DNA of 21,202 nt from Cuspidothrix sp046080565 (GTDB lineage: Bacteria; Cyanobacteriota; Cyanobacteriia; Cyanobacteriales; Nostocaceae), in contig JBJTUF010000205.1 in NCBI GenBank assembly GCA_046080565.1, forward strand, positions 1-21,202, in the 5' to 3' direction. A model generated the notes under the pieces. The model saw nothing but the letters and a program-made list of their open reading frames with translations. It was not told the origin of the DNA and searched no databases. A program made the position numbers and the translations under genes. Each line of letters begins with the position of its first letter. Position 1 is the first letter of the stretch. Below are positions 15,335 through 21,202 of the stretch, one piece after another.

Positions 15335-15371
15335 TACCCCCTTGTAAGAAGGGACGGCAAAACCGGGGGTA
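15335..15371. terminator. Possible hairpin taccccc/gggggta after the thioesterase gene
   Basis: Seven-base arms at 15335-15341 and 15365-15371 with a 23-base loop, 15 bases after the stop. There is no T-run after it, so termination is only possible, not shown. Confidence 0.3.
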
Positions 15372-15377
15372 ATAAAT

Positions 15378-15592
15378 AGGGGTTGCTGAATAAACATGAA
15401 AAGATTACAGGTAAAGGGTTTGAGCCGTTTTCAGGCAAAAAAAGTGCAAGTTTCTACCTCGTAAAAACTTAAAAACCTTGCATTTAATTCCTACTCAAAG
15501 GAAAAATCGTTCCCATCCAACTCTTGAAACTGTCACCTGTCACCTGTCACCTGTCACCTGTCATCACGACAAGACTTTTTGGTGCAAACCCT
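15378..15592. repeat. Possible non-autonomous element with degenerate termini
   Basis: The stretch from aggggttgctgaataaac to gtgcaaaccct has loosely matching inverted ends (aggggttgc against agggtttgc read on the other strand) and encodes nothing. The left end resembles a common cyanobacterial dispersed repeat. It contains the tgtcacc tandem array. The 15320-15841 gap holds no gene that I can see. Confidence 0.3.
15531..15565. repeat. Heptanucleotide tandem repeat (tgtcacc)4-5
   Basis: Four perfect tgtcacc units and one tgtcatc. The complementary unit (acaggtg) occurs twice at 19164-19177, so both arrays belong to one STRR family. Confidence 0.9.
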
Positions 15593-15737
15593 AAATATAT
15601 GCAGCTTGACATAAAATTTGTATCAGGTGATGGGTGATAGTTAAAAACTATGGAAAGAAAGTATTTTCCCCATTAGCTAGTCCCAATCGCTGATGTCCTT
15701 TTTCTGGTATATTGAAAACACAATCTTAAATTTCTGG

Positions 15738-15820
15738 AATCTACGGATTTTTATGATACCACTGCAAATATTTATGATATAAATAAAAATTACGGTATTC
15801 CTACTTAAAAACCGTAGATT
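15738..15820. promoter_or_regulatory. Inverted repeat aatctacgg/ccgtagatt upstream of cysA
   Basis: Nine-base perfect arms at 15738-15746 and 15812-15820, extended by t-rich and a-rich flanks, with a 65-base AT-rich loop. The right arm ends 21 bases before the GTG start. It may be a pair of operator half-sites or a small palindromic element. The role is unproven. Confidence 0.35.
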
Positions 15821-15826
15821 ATTTGT

Positions 15827-15831
15827 AGAGG
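15827..15831 (+). promoter_or_regulatory. Shine-Dalgarno AGAGG for the GTG start of cysA
   Basis: agagg ends ten bases before GTG 15842 and supports this non-ATG start. Confidence 0.6.
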
Positions 15832-15841
15832 TGTAGCATCA

Positions 15842-16858
15842 GTGGGCATAGTAGTTGAAAACGTCTCTAAACAATTTGGTAGTTTCCACGCAGTTGATCA
15901 GGTAAACCTGGAAATTCAAAGCGGTTCGCTGGTGGCTTTACTCGGTCCATCGGGATCTGGTAAATCTACTCTATTGAGATTAATAGCAGGGTTAGAAACA
16001 CCGGATACGGGGAAAATTATTCTTACGGGTAAGGATGCCACTTATCAAAGTGTGCAGGAACGAAATATTGGCTTTGTTTTTCAGCACTATGCTCTATTTA
16101 AACATTTAACAGTCCGCAAAAATATCGCTTTTGGTTTAGAAATTCGCAAAGCCCCAAAAAAGAAAATAGAAGGCAAAGTAGAACAGTTAATAGAGTTAGT
16201 ACAATTAAGTGGATTAGGCGATCGCTATCCTTCCCAACTTTCTGGCGGACAAAGACAACGGGTAGCACTAGCTAGAGCATTGGCAGTAGAACCCAACGTA
16301 CTATTATTAGATGAGCCATTTGGCGCTCTTGATGCAAAAGTCCGCAAAGACTTACGGGCTTGGTTACGCCGTCTCCATGATGAGGTTCATGTTACTACAG
16401 TTTTCGTTACCCACGACCAAGAAGAAGCAATGGAAGTTTCTGACGAAATTGTGGTCATGAACAAAGGTAGAGTGGAACAGGTAGGAACACCCGCAGACAT
16501 CTATGATCATCCTGCTTCCGCATTTGTCATGAGCTTTATTGGACCAGTGAATGTCCTATCCAGTTCTGCCAAAATTTTCCAAAGTAGCGGTTTAGAATTA
16601 GCACATCCAGAAACATTTTTACGTCCCCAAGATATCATCATCGAAACCATTGGCAATGGCACAACTGCACAAGCTACAGTCAGCAGAATCATTCATTTAG
16701 GCTGGGAAATTCAAGTAGAATTAACCTTAGATGATGGGCAAGCTATCAAAGCTCATTTAACGCGAGAACAATTTGATAAATTAAAATTAGAACCTCAAGG
16801 AAAAGTCTACGTTAAGCCTAAAGATGCTAAATCTTTTCCCCTTCATTATTCAATATAG
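15842..16858 (+). CDS. cysA: Sulfate/thiosulfate ABC importer ATP-binding protein CysA
   Basis: ATPase subunit energising sulfate/thiosulfate uptake with the permeases CysT/CysW and a periplasmic binding protein. 338 residues, the usual length. Motifs: Walker A GPSGSGKST (35-43), Q-loop in VFQHYALF, signature LSGGQRQR (133-140), Walker B LLLDEPFGALD, and switch His in VTHDQEEAM. The ABC domain is followed by FIGPVNVL and FLRPQDI, then a TOBE-type regulatory domain, the order found in CysA. The start is GTG at 15842 with a good ribosome-binding site; no earlier in-frame start is needed. The permease and binding-protein genes are not in the window, so cysA is detached from its partners here. 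It is convergent with por. HIP1 site at 16218. Molybdate or iron transport are alternatives made unlikely by the GPVNVL motif. Confidence 0.92.
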   Translation: MGIVVENVSKQFGSFHAVDQVNLEIQSGSLVALLGPSGSGKSTLLRLIAGLETPDTGKIILTGKDATYQSVQERNIGFVFQHYALFKHLTVRKNIAFGLEIRKAPKKKIEGKVEQLIELVQLSGLGDRYPSQLSGGQRQRVALARALAVEPNVLLLDEPFGALDAKVRKDLRAWLRRLHDEVHVTTVFVTHDQEEAMEVSDEIVVMNKGRVEQVGTPADIYDHPASAFVMSFIGPVNVLSSSAKIFQSSGLELAHPETFLRPQDIIIETIGNGTTAQATVSRIIHLGWEIQVELTLDDGQAIKAHLTREQFDKLKLEPQGKVYVKPKDAKSFPLHYSI

Positions 16859-16862
16859 AGAA

Positions 16863-16922
16863 GCAAGAGGTAAGAGGCAAGAGGTAAGATATTTACCAAT
16901 CACCAATTACCAATTACCAATT
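16863..16922. repeat. Two adjacent heptanucleotide arrays between cysA and por
   Basis: 16863-16889 alternates gcaagag and gtaagag units. 16895-16922 is accaatc followed by three accaatt. Both have a 7-bp period. They occupy nearly all of the 69-base gap between the convergent genes. Confidence 0.85.
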
Positions 16923-16927
16923 ATCAC

Positions 16928-17923
16928 CTAAATCAGAGATTTTGCTCTTTCAGATTCCTTAGCTAATCCTACTAACTGAGCGCTGAATTCCCACATCATT
17001 TTGCCTTTTTCATCATCCCGTGCTTGGGGAGAAACTTTTTGCACAAAAGATTCCCGTCCTTCTTTTTGGCGATTTCCCCAACTCCAGTAAATACCAGATT
17101 GTTTGTATTCAGGATCAGCTACTACCATAGCCACGCGCTCTCCTGATAATTCTTCAGTGACAAATCCTCCAGTAATATACTTTTGGAAAATGGGGAATAG
17201 TTTCTGAAATAGAGGATAGTGATTGCGGAATAAAGCTGTTGTAGCCACACAACCAGGATAAAGAGAACTGAAGGTAATTCCAGTAGACTGATGATAACGG
17301 TTATGCAATTCTCTCATGGTGAGAACATTGCAGACTTTGCTATCTTTGTAAGCTTTAACAGGTTCAAATTCCTGACCATTAATCATACAAATGGGATTTT
17401 GGAAACCTGCGGCAAAACCTTCAAATTTACCTAAATCTGGACGTGGGGGAATCTTACCACCTAATTCATCAGGGTTGTGAGTGACAGTTCCCAAAATTAC
17501 CAACCGTTTATCAGCAGCAGAGGACTTTTGCAAATCCATCAGCATCAAGTTACACAGTAAAAAATGTCCTAAGTGGTTGGTAGTGACAGTTAATTCATAT
17601 CCTTCAGGAGAAAATAGAGGCTCTTTAATTAAAGGCATATAAATGGCAGCATTGCAAACCAAAGCTTCCAAGGATTTACCAGTAGCTCTGAAGTTATTTA
17701 CAAACTGTCTTACACTTTCCAAAGAGCCTAAGTCAATGTGCATCAGTGTATAGCTATTAGCGGGCATTCCCACAGTCTGGGCTGCTTTCTCAGCTTTCAC
17801 CAAGTCTCGACAAGCCATGATGACGTGCCAGTTTCCTCTGTTAGCTAGAGCTTTTGCAGCTTGTAAACCCACTCCTGAAGAAGCGCCTGTGATGATTACT
17901 GTTGACTTACCATTTTGTTCCAT
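16928..17923 (-). CDS. por: Light-dependent protochlorophyllide oxidoreductase
   Basis: NADPH- and light-dependent reduction of protochlorophyllide to chlorophyllide, a late step of chlorophyll synthesis, in the SDR superfamily. 331 residues, typical of cyanobacterial POR. Rossmann NADPH motif TGASSGVG (12-19), NAA motif in ALVCNAAIYMP, NHLGHFLL as in POR, and the catalytic Tyr192-Lys196 pair in AYKDSK. SSLYPGCVATTALFRNHYPLF is POR-specific and separates it from ordinary SDRs. A C-terminal KEGRESFVQKVSPQARD segment is also POR-like. The ATG is preceded by AAAGGAG nine bases upstream, a strong ribosome-binding site. The 17924-18139 upstream gap contains no gene; a short palindrome lies at 18092-18110. 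No NtcA-type GTA-N8-TAC site was found in it by eye. Confidence 0.96.
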   Translation of the reverse strand: MEQNGKSTVIITGASSGVGLQAAKALANRGNWHVIMACRDLVKAEKAAQTVGMPANSYTLMHIDLGSLESVRQFVNNFRATGKSLEALVCNAAIYMPLIKEPLFSPEGYELTVTTNHLGHFLLCNLMLMDLQKSSAADKRLVILGTVTHNPDELGGKIPPRPDLGKFEGFAAGFQNPICMINGQEFEPVKAYKDSKVCNVLTMRELHNRYHQSTGITFSSLYPGCVATTALFRNHYPLFQKLFPIFQKYITGGFVTEELSGERVAMVVADPEYKQSGIYWSWGNRQKEGRESFVQKVSPQARDDEKGKMMWEFSAQLVGLAKESERAKSLI

Positions 17924-17932
17924 TGGTTGAGA

Positions 17933-17939
17933 CTCCTTT
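17933..17939 (-). promoter_or_regulatory. Shine-Dalgarno AAAGGAG for por
   Basis: Minus-strand AAAGGAG, nine bases before the ATG at 17923. It fixes the por start. Confidence 0.7.
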
Positions 17940-18091
17940 GAATATAGGTTGATTCAAAAACAGTTTATATGATCTGTAATAATCGCATACTTTGGAAATT
18001 TCTATAGTAATACTCGATAAGTAGTTAACACAATGTAATTAATCCTAGATAATAGTGATAAATGAAGACATTTTCAAAACCTAAATTTAGA

Positions 18092-18110
18092 GATTTAGCA
18101 TTGCTAAATC
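18092..18110. repeat. Short palindrome gatttagcattgctaaatc
   Basis: Nearly perfect 19-base palindrome of the same dispersed family as 2560-2580. It lies 30 bases past the stop of the DUF4351-type gene, so it may act in 3' end formation. Confidence 0.5.
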
Positions 18111-18139
18111 CCTAATCATCTGTTCTCCCTGTAATATTA

Positions 18140-19132
18140 TTATGCAAATTTAGCTAATAACTCCTCACGGGATAATTGCAGAAGTAAAGGAGTAAATTCT
18201 TCTCTGGACATGGCAATTAGAGGATTGATAATTTTTATTAATTCGGCATCAATTTGACCAAAACGCACTTGCAAGATACTTTCAATCATGGCGCGTCGTT
18301 CTCTTTCTATACCTTCCTGCCGTCCTTCTTGAAGTCCTACATGAATTCCTTCCTGAAGTCCTTCTTGTCGTCCTTCGAGTCGTCCTTCTTGTCGTCCTTC
18401 GAGTCGTCCTTGTTTTTTTAGTTCTTCTAATTGTTGTTGATACATTTCCGATAATTTCATAATCAACTCCTGATCATCTTTATCAATATCTTGTTCTTGA
18501 CGCTGACGAGCCGATAATACAGCAATTAGGTTATGTACTAATTGTATAATATCCGCCAGAAACCGACTATTATTTGCCAGTGTTTCTAATTCTTCCACTG
18601 CTTGTCTTTGTACTTTTCCTCTACCTAATATCCGCAAAAATAGTGTTTCTGGTGTAATCGGAAGTTGATGAATGGTAATGATGATGGTTTTGAAGCCTTC
18701 TCCAAAAAAATAAATACCTTTGCCCCAGTTGTCTTCATCCGCAGTAGCATTAAAACTTGCTAGGAGTTCCACTGATGCTGTAGGCGTAAAAATCCACAGT
18801 CGAGGTAATTCTGTTTCATGTATACGGGTACTATTCCGCTTAGATTGGCGTTCTAGGTCTGCATGGATGTCAAATAATTTACCCATACAACTGCGAATTT
18901 CACTTTTGCTAACGGCATTACGAAATGGTTCAAATATAGCATAATTTGTCGCCATTCGCCCTAGTAATCCCAATGTTTCTAGGCTTTGTTTCGGTTGGGG
19001 TGAGGGGATAAATAAAACATCAATTTGTCTGACTTCTGCGGTGATATCTTTACTGGTTTCTACTTGTCCGTAAGGAGTTAATAGTTCAGTTAGATACTGT
19101 TTGGCGAATTGGTCATGTATAAAACGAGTCAT
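18140..19132 (-). CDS. DUF4351 / Rpn-like (PD-(D/E)XK nuclease-related) protein
   Basis: 330 residues from the ATG at 19132 (MTRFIHDQFAKQYLTELLTPYG), which matches the normal beginning of this cyanobacterial family; an ATG at 19162 would add ten residues (MFLHYSKSNE) of no family character. The N-terminal part with EVRQIDVLFIP corresponds to the PD-(D/E)XK/Rpn-like fold seen in 'recombination-promoting nuclease/putative transposase' proteins. A run of short basic/acidic repeats follows (GRLEGRQEGRLEGRQEG, then LQEGIHVGLQEGRQEG), a probable charged helix. The C-terminus (MIESILQVRFGQID...LLLQLSREELLAKFA) is DUF4351. Biological role is unproven; these genes are abundant and variable in cyanobacteria. 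Catalytic competence cannot be judged by eye. It is a single gene between por and gatA, all on the minus strand, without overlap. Confidence 0.75.
   Translation of the reverse strand: MTRFIHDQFAKQYLTELLTPYGQVETSKDITAEVRQIDVLFIPSPQPKQSLETLGLLGRMATNYAIFEPFRNAVSKSEIRSCMGKLFDIHADLERQSKRNSTRIHETELPRLWIFTPTASVELLASFNATADEDNWGKGIYFFGEGFKTIIITIHQLPITPETLFLRILGRGKVQRQAVEELETLANNSRFLADIIQLVHNLIAVLSARQRQEQDIDKDDQELIMKLSEMYQQQLEELKKQGRLEGRQEGRLEGRQEGLQEGIHVGLQEGRQEGIERERRAMIESILQVRFGQIDAELIKIINPLIAMSREEFTPLLLQLSREELLAKFA
18358..18411. repeat. In-frame 24-bp tandem repeat inside the DUF4351-type gene
   Basis: Two perfect 24-bp copies plus a few bases of a third, made of 12-bp sub-units encoding EGRQ and EGRL. 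The period is a multiple of three, so copy-number change would keep the frame. Confidence 0.8.
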
Positions 19133-19163
19133 TTCATTTGATTTCGAGTAATGCAGAAACATA

Positions 19164-19177
19164 ACAGGTGACAGGTG
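19164..19177. repeat. Two-unit heptanucleotide repeat (acaggtg)2
   Basis: acaggtg twice in tandem, complementary to the tgtcacc array at 15531-15565. Confidence 0.7.
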
Positions 19178-19194
19178 ACTGTTGACTCCTGTAC

Positions 19195-19214
19195 GGGCGA
19201 ACGGCCGTTCGCCC
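19195..19214. repeat. Perfect 20-bp palindrome gggcgaacggccgttcgccc
   Basis: Ten-base self-complementary arms without a loop, GC-rich in an AT-rich setting, between gatA and the DUF4351-type gene. It is of the dispersed cyanobacterial palindrome type and could form a cruciform or a hairpin in the gatA downstream transcript. Confidence 0.85.
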
Positions 19215-19243
19215 CTCCTGACTCGGTGAATTCTTACTAAAAA

Positions 19244-20704
19244 CTAGACTATTTTGGGTTTTTGTAAATGCCAATTAGTTGATTGTTCATAAGCATAAGC
19301 TACTTGTAAAAGTTGTTCTTCTCCGAGAACTTTACCAATGATTTGTAGTCCAATGGGTAGACCTTTACTATCAATGCCACAAGGTAAACTAATCCCTGGT
19401 AAACCAGCTAGATTAACAGGAATAGTCATTAAATCATTTAAGTACATACTCAAAGGATCGGTGGTTTTTTCCCCAGCTTGGAATGCTGTAGTGGGTGCAG
19501 TGGGACAAACTAAAACATCCAGTGTTTCAAAAGCTTTTTCAAAGTCTTGTTTAATTAAGGTGCGGACTTTTTGTGCTTTCAAATAATAGGCATCATAATA
19601 ACCAGCAGAAAGGGCATAAGTACCAATCATAATCCGGCGTTTGACTTCCGCTCCAAAGCCTTGAGAGCGAGTTTTAGTATACATTGATAGCAGATTATCT
19701 GCATCAGGGGAACGCAAACCATATTTAACGCCATCGTAACGCGCTAAGTTAGCTGATGCTTCCGAAGGGGCGATAATGTAGTAAGTTGGTAAGCCATAGC
19801 GGAAACTGGGACAGGAAATAGTGTGAATTTCTGCACCTAGTTCTTGGAGTACATCAATAGCTTTGGTGACAGCAGCTTCTACTTCAGGATCTAAACCTTC
19901 ACCAAAGGTTTCAGTAATTACACCTATTCTTAATTTTCTCCTAACTTTGAGATCCGGTTTTAAACTAGCTGCATAGTTAGGAATTTGGACTTTGAGACTG
20001 GTGGAGTCTTGAGGATCATAACCAGCGATCGCACTCAACAATATCGCTGTATCTTCAACTGTACGACCAAATGGACCTATTTGATCTAAAGATGAAGCAT
20101 AAGCTACCAACCCATAACGGGAAACTAACCCATAGGTCGGTTTCATCCCCACCACACCGCAAAAAGAAGCCGGTTGCCGAATTGAACCCCCCGTATCCGA
20201 ACCCAGGGAAACCACACATTCATCTGCTGCTACTGCTGCTGCTGAACCACCGGAAGAACCACCGGGAACACGGGATAAATCCCAGGGATTAGCAGTAACT
20301 TGATAAGCGGAGTTTTCTGTAGAACTCCCCATCGCAAACTCATCTAAGTTCGTTTTACCTACCATCACCGCCCCAGCATCAGCTAGTTTTTGGGTGACGG
20401 TTGACTCGTAAGGTGGGACAAAATTTTCCAAAATCCGGGAAGCGCAGGTTGTGGGAATCCCCTTTGTACACAAATTATCTTTAATCCCGATGGGAATCCC
20501 CGCCAAGAGTCCAATTTCTTCTCCCGCAGCGACTTTTGCATCCACAGCTTGAGCTTGTTTTAAGGCTTGTTCTGTCGTGACAGTGAGGAAACTGTGCAAT
20601 TTTGGTTCTAACTCTTGAATCCGATTTAATGCTTCTTGGGTAATTTCAACGGCAGAACGTTCTTTACTGATTATCTGTTCGTGCAACTCGCGGATGGATG
20701 CCAT
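19244..20704 (-). CDS. gatA: Glutamyl-tRNA(Gln)/aspartyl-tRNA(Asn) amidotransferase subunit A
   Basis: Glutaminase subunit of GatCAB, which converts Glu-tRNA(Gln) (and in some species Asp-tRNA(Asn)) to the amidated form using ammonia from glutamine; needed in cyanobacteria for Gln-tRNA formation. 486 residues, the normal full length. The amidase signature is intact: catalytic Lys75 in GIPIGIKDN, cis-Ser150 and nucleophile Ser174 within the glycine/serine-rich GGSSGGSAAAVAAD...SLGSDTGGSIRQP block (149-177). Downstream FCGVVGMKPTYG and PSEASANLARYDG(V/I)KYG are GatA-type and distinguish it from other amidases. The ATG at 20704 gives MASIRELHEQ, the usual N-terminus. GatB and GatC genes are not adjacent, as is common in cyanobacteria. 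HIP1 site at 20025. Confidence 0.97.
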   Translation of the reverse strand: MASIRELHEQIISKERSAVEITQEALNRIQELEPKLHSFLTVTTEQALKQAQAVDAKVAAGEEIGLLAGIPIGIKDNLCTKGIPTTCASRILENFVPPYESTVTQKLADAGAVMVGKTNLDEFAMGSSTENSAYQVTANPWDLSRVPGGSSGGSAAAVAADECVVSLGSDTGGSIRQPASFCGVVGMKPTYGLVSRYGLVAYASSLDQIGPFGRTVEDTAILLSAIAGYDPQDSTSLKVQIPNYAASLKPDLKVRRKLRIGVITETFGEGLDPEVEAAVTKAIDVLQELGAEIHTISCPSFRYGLPTYYIIAPSEASANLARYDGVKYGLRSPDADNLLSMYTKTRSQGFGAEVKRRIMIGTYALSAGYYDAYYLKAQKVRTLIKQDFEKAFETLDVLVCPTAPTTAFQAGEKTTDPLSMYLNDLMTIPVNLAGLPGISLPCGIDSKGLPIGLQIIGKVLGEEQLLQVAYAYEQSTNWHLQKPKIV

Positions 20705-20967
20705 AATTGTTCTCTTTATTAGTCAAGTCATTGATTTTAGCATTTACAGGACTGGGGATAGTGTTTTGTTGGATCGCGCGCAGAGACACACAGAGGGGTT
20801 TGAGGGTTGGGTGATGTTAAAAATCGTATCTGTTGATATTAATATCTGTAATGGAATATACGTAAAGTTTTAGTATACTAAATATTTAGATTTCCTAAGT
20901 TACTGCTGTGTTGGTAGCTGTAAGGTTGTCTGTACAATTACAAAAAATAAACAGTTTATTGACACGC

Positions 20968-21070
20968 ATGAAAGTATTAAGTGAAATAAGCCGTGGCGGA
21001 TTTGGTCGAGTTGAAAAAGTTGAGCTAGACAATGGAGAAATTGTTGCTAGAAAAGTGTTTGATCCCTGAC
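20968..21070 (+). pseudogene. N-terminal fragment of a Ser/Thr protein kinase (truncated)
   Basis: From the ATG at 20968 the frame encodes MKVLSEISRGGFGRVEKVEL, then DNGEIVARKVFDP and stops at TGA 21068-21070. RGGFGRV is the glycine-rich ATP loop (GxGxFGxV type) and the Lys in VARK fits the conserved ATP-binding lysine (VAIK-like) of eukaryotic-type kinases. Everything after beta-strand 3 is missing; in-frame reading past the stop (RDDKNS-stop) has no kinase character. The break point is therefore about 21062-21075, probably an insertion or deletion junction next to the unknown gene entering from the right. The 20705-20967 gap upstream contains only a degenerate cagagacacacagag repeat (20779-20797). 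Confidence 0.6.
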
Positions 21071-21086
21071 GGGATGACAAAAATAG

Positions 21087-21202
21087 TTAAAATGCAGACA
21101 GAATAAGCCTCATAGCTCTCTCACCGCGTTGATAATACTTCCGCTTATTAGGAGATAATCTCAATAATTCTCTAACTAATTCCCGACAATTATCTATAAA
21201 AT
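21087..21202 (-). CDS. C-terminal end of an unidentified protein, cut by the window edge
   Basis: The minus strand is open from the window edge to TAA at 21089-21087, 37 codons, reading FIDNCRELVRELLRLSPNKR then KYYQRGERAMRLILSAF. The composition (regular Leu/Arg/Glu helix, no low-complexity bias) looks coding. I do not recognise the family. Its position at the break of the kinase fragment makes a transposase or another mobile-element gene possible, but this is only inference from position. Confidence 0.4.
   Translation of the reverse strand, partial: FIDNCRELVRELLRLSPNKRKYYQRGERAMRLILSAF

Noticed and set aside
17924..18139. Looked for an NtcA site or tRNA upstream of por
   Set aside because: No GTA-N8-TAC arrangement and no cloverleaf-forming sequence found by eye.
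20895..21080. 61-codon ORF on -
   Set aside because: It is the antisense of the kinase fragment, whose plus-strand reading has clear kinase motifs.

Overview
The window looks like chromosomal DNA from a filamentous, probably heterocyst-forming (nostocalean) cyanobacterium. The evidence is a light-dependent protochlorophyllide reductase, a DevA-type exporter ATPase, a cyanobacterial-type glucose-6-phosphate isomerase, five HIP1 octamers (GCGATCGC, at 3099, 4125, 6112, 16218 and 20025), and gaps filled with heptanucleotide tandem repeats and small inverted-repeat elements. No rRNA, tRNA, CRISPR array or complete insertion sequence was found.

Layout. 1-942: a 112-bp inverted-repeat element, then an orphan devA-like ATPase. 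1145-2859: a GTPase with a hydrophobic C-terminal half and a short HicB-type protein, both on the minus strand. 2919-4827: an overlapping minus-strand pair, a LivM-type permease followed by a LivG-type ATPase, from an amino-acid (or related) importer. 4919-5429: a divergent antitoxin/toxin pair on the plus strand. 5593-8453: two copies of one 123-bp MITE-like element in opposite orientation, bracketing pgi and a convergent gene whose product carries two tandem Nif11-like repeats. 8505-12053: a remnant of an aspartic-protease gene, then a 1082-residue single-chain restriction-modification enzyme. 12591-15319: a one-module adenylation / carrier / thioesterase synthetase split by a frameshift in a run of eight G. 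15842-16858: cysA, convergent with por (16928-17923). 18140-19132: a DUF4351-type protein. 19244-20704: gatA. 20968-21202: an N-lobe fragment of a Ser/Thr kinase facing the end of an unidentified minus-strand gene.

Metabolic core genes (pgi, cysA, por, gatA, the importer) are interleaved with accessory genes (toxin/antitoxin, R-M, NRPS-like, Nif11, DUF4351). Most junctions carry dispersed repeats. In two places repeat sequence forms the last codons and stop of a gene.

No clear new multi-gene system is visible. The points most worth following are the G8 frameshift exactly at the carrier serine of the A-T-TE synthetase, the free-standing double-Nif11 protein inside the MITE-bracketed block, and the inverted MITE pair itself.
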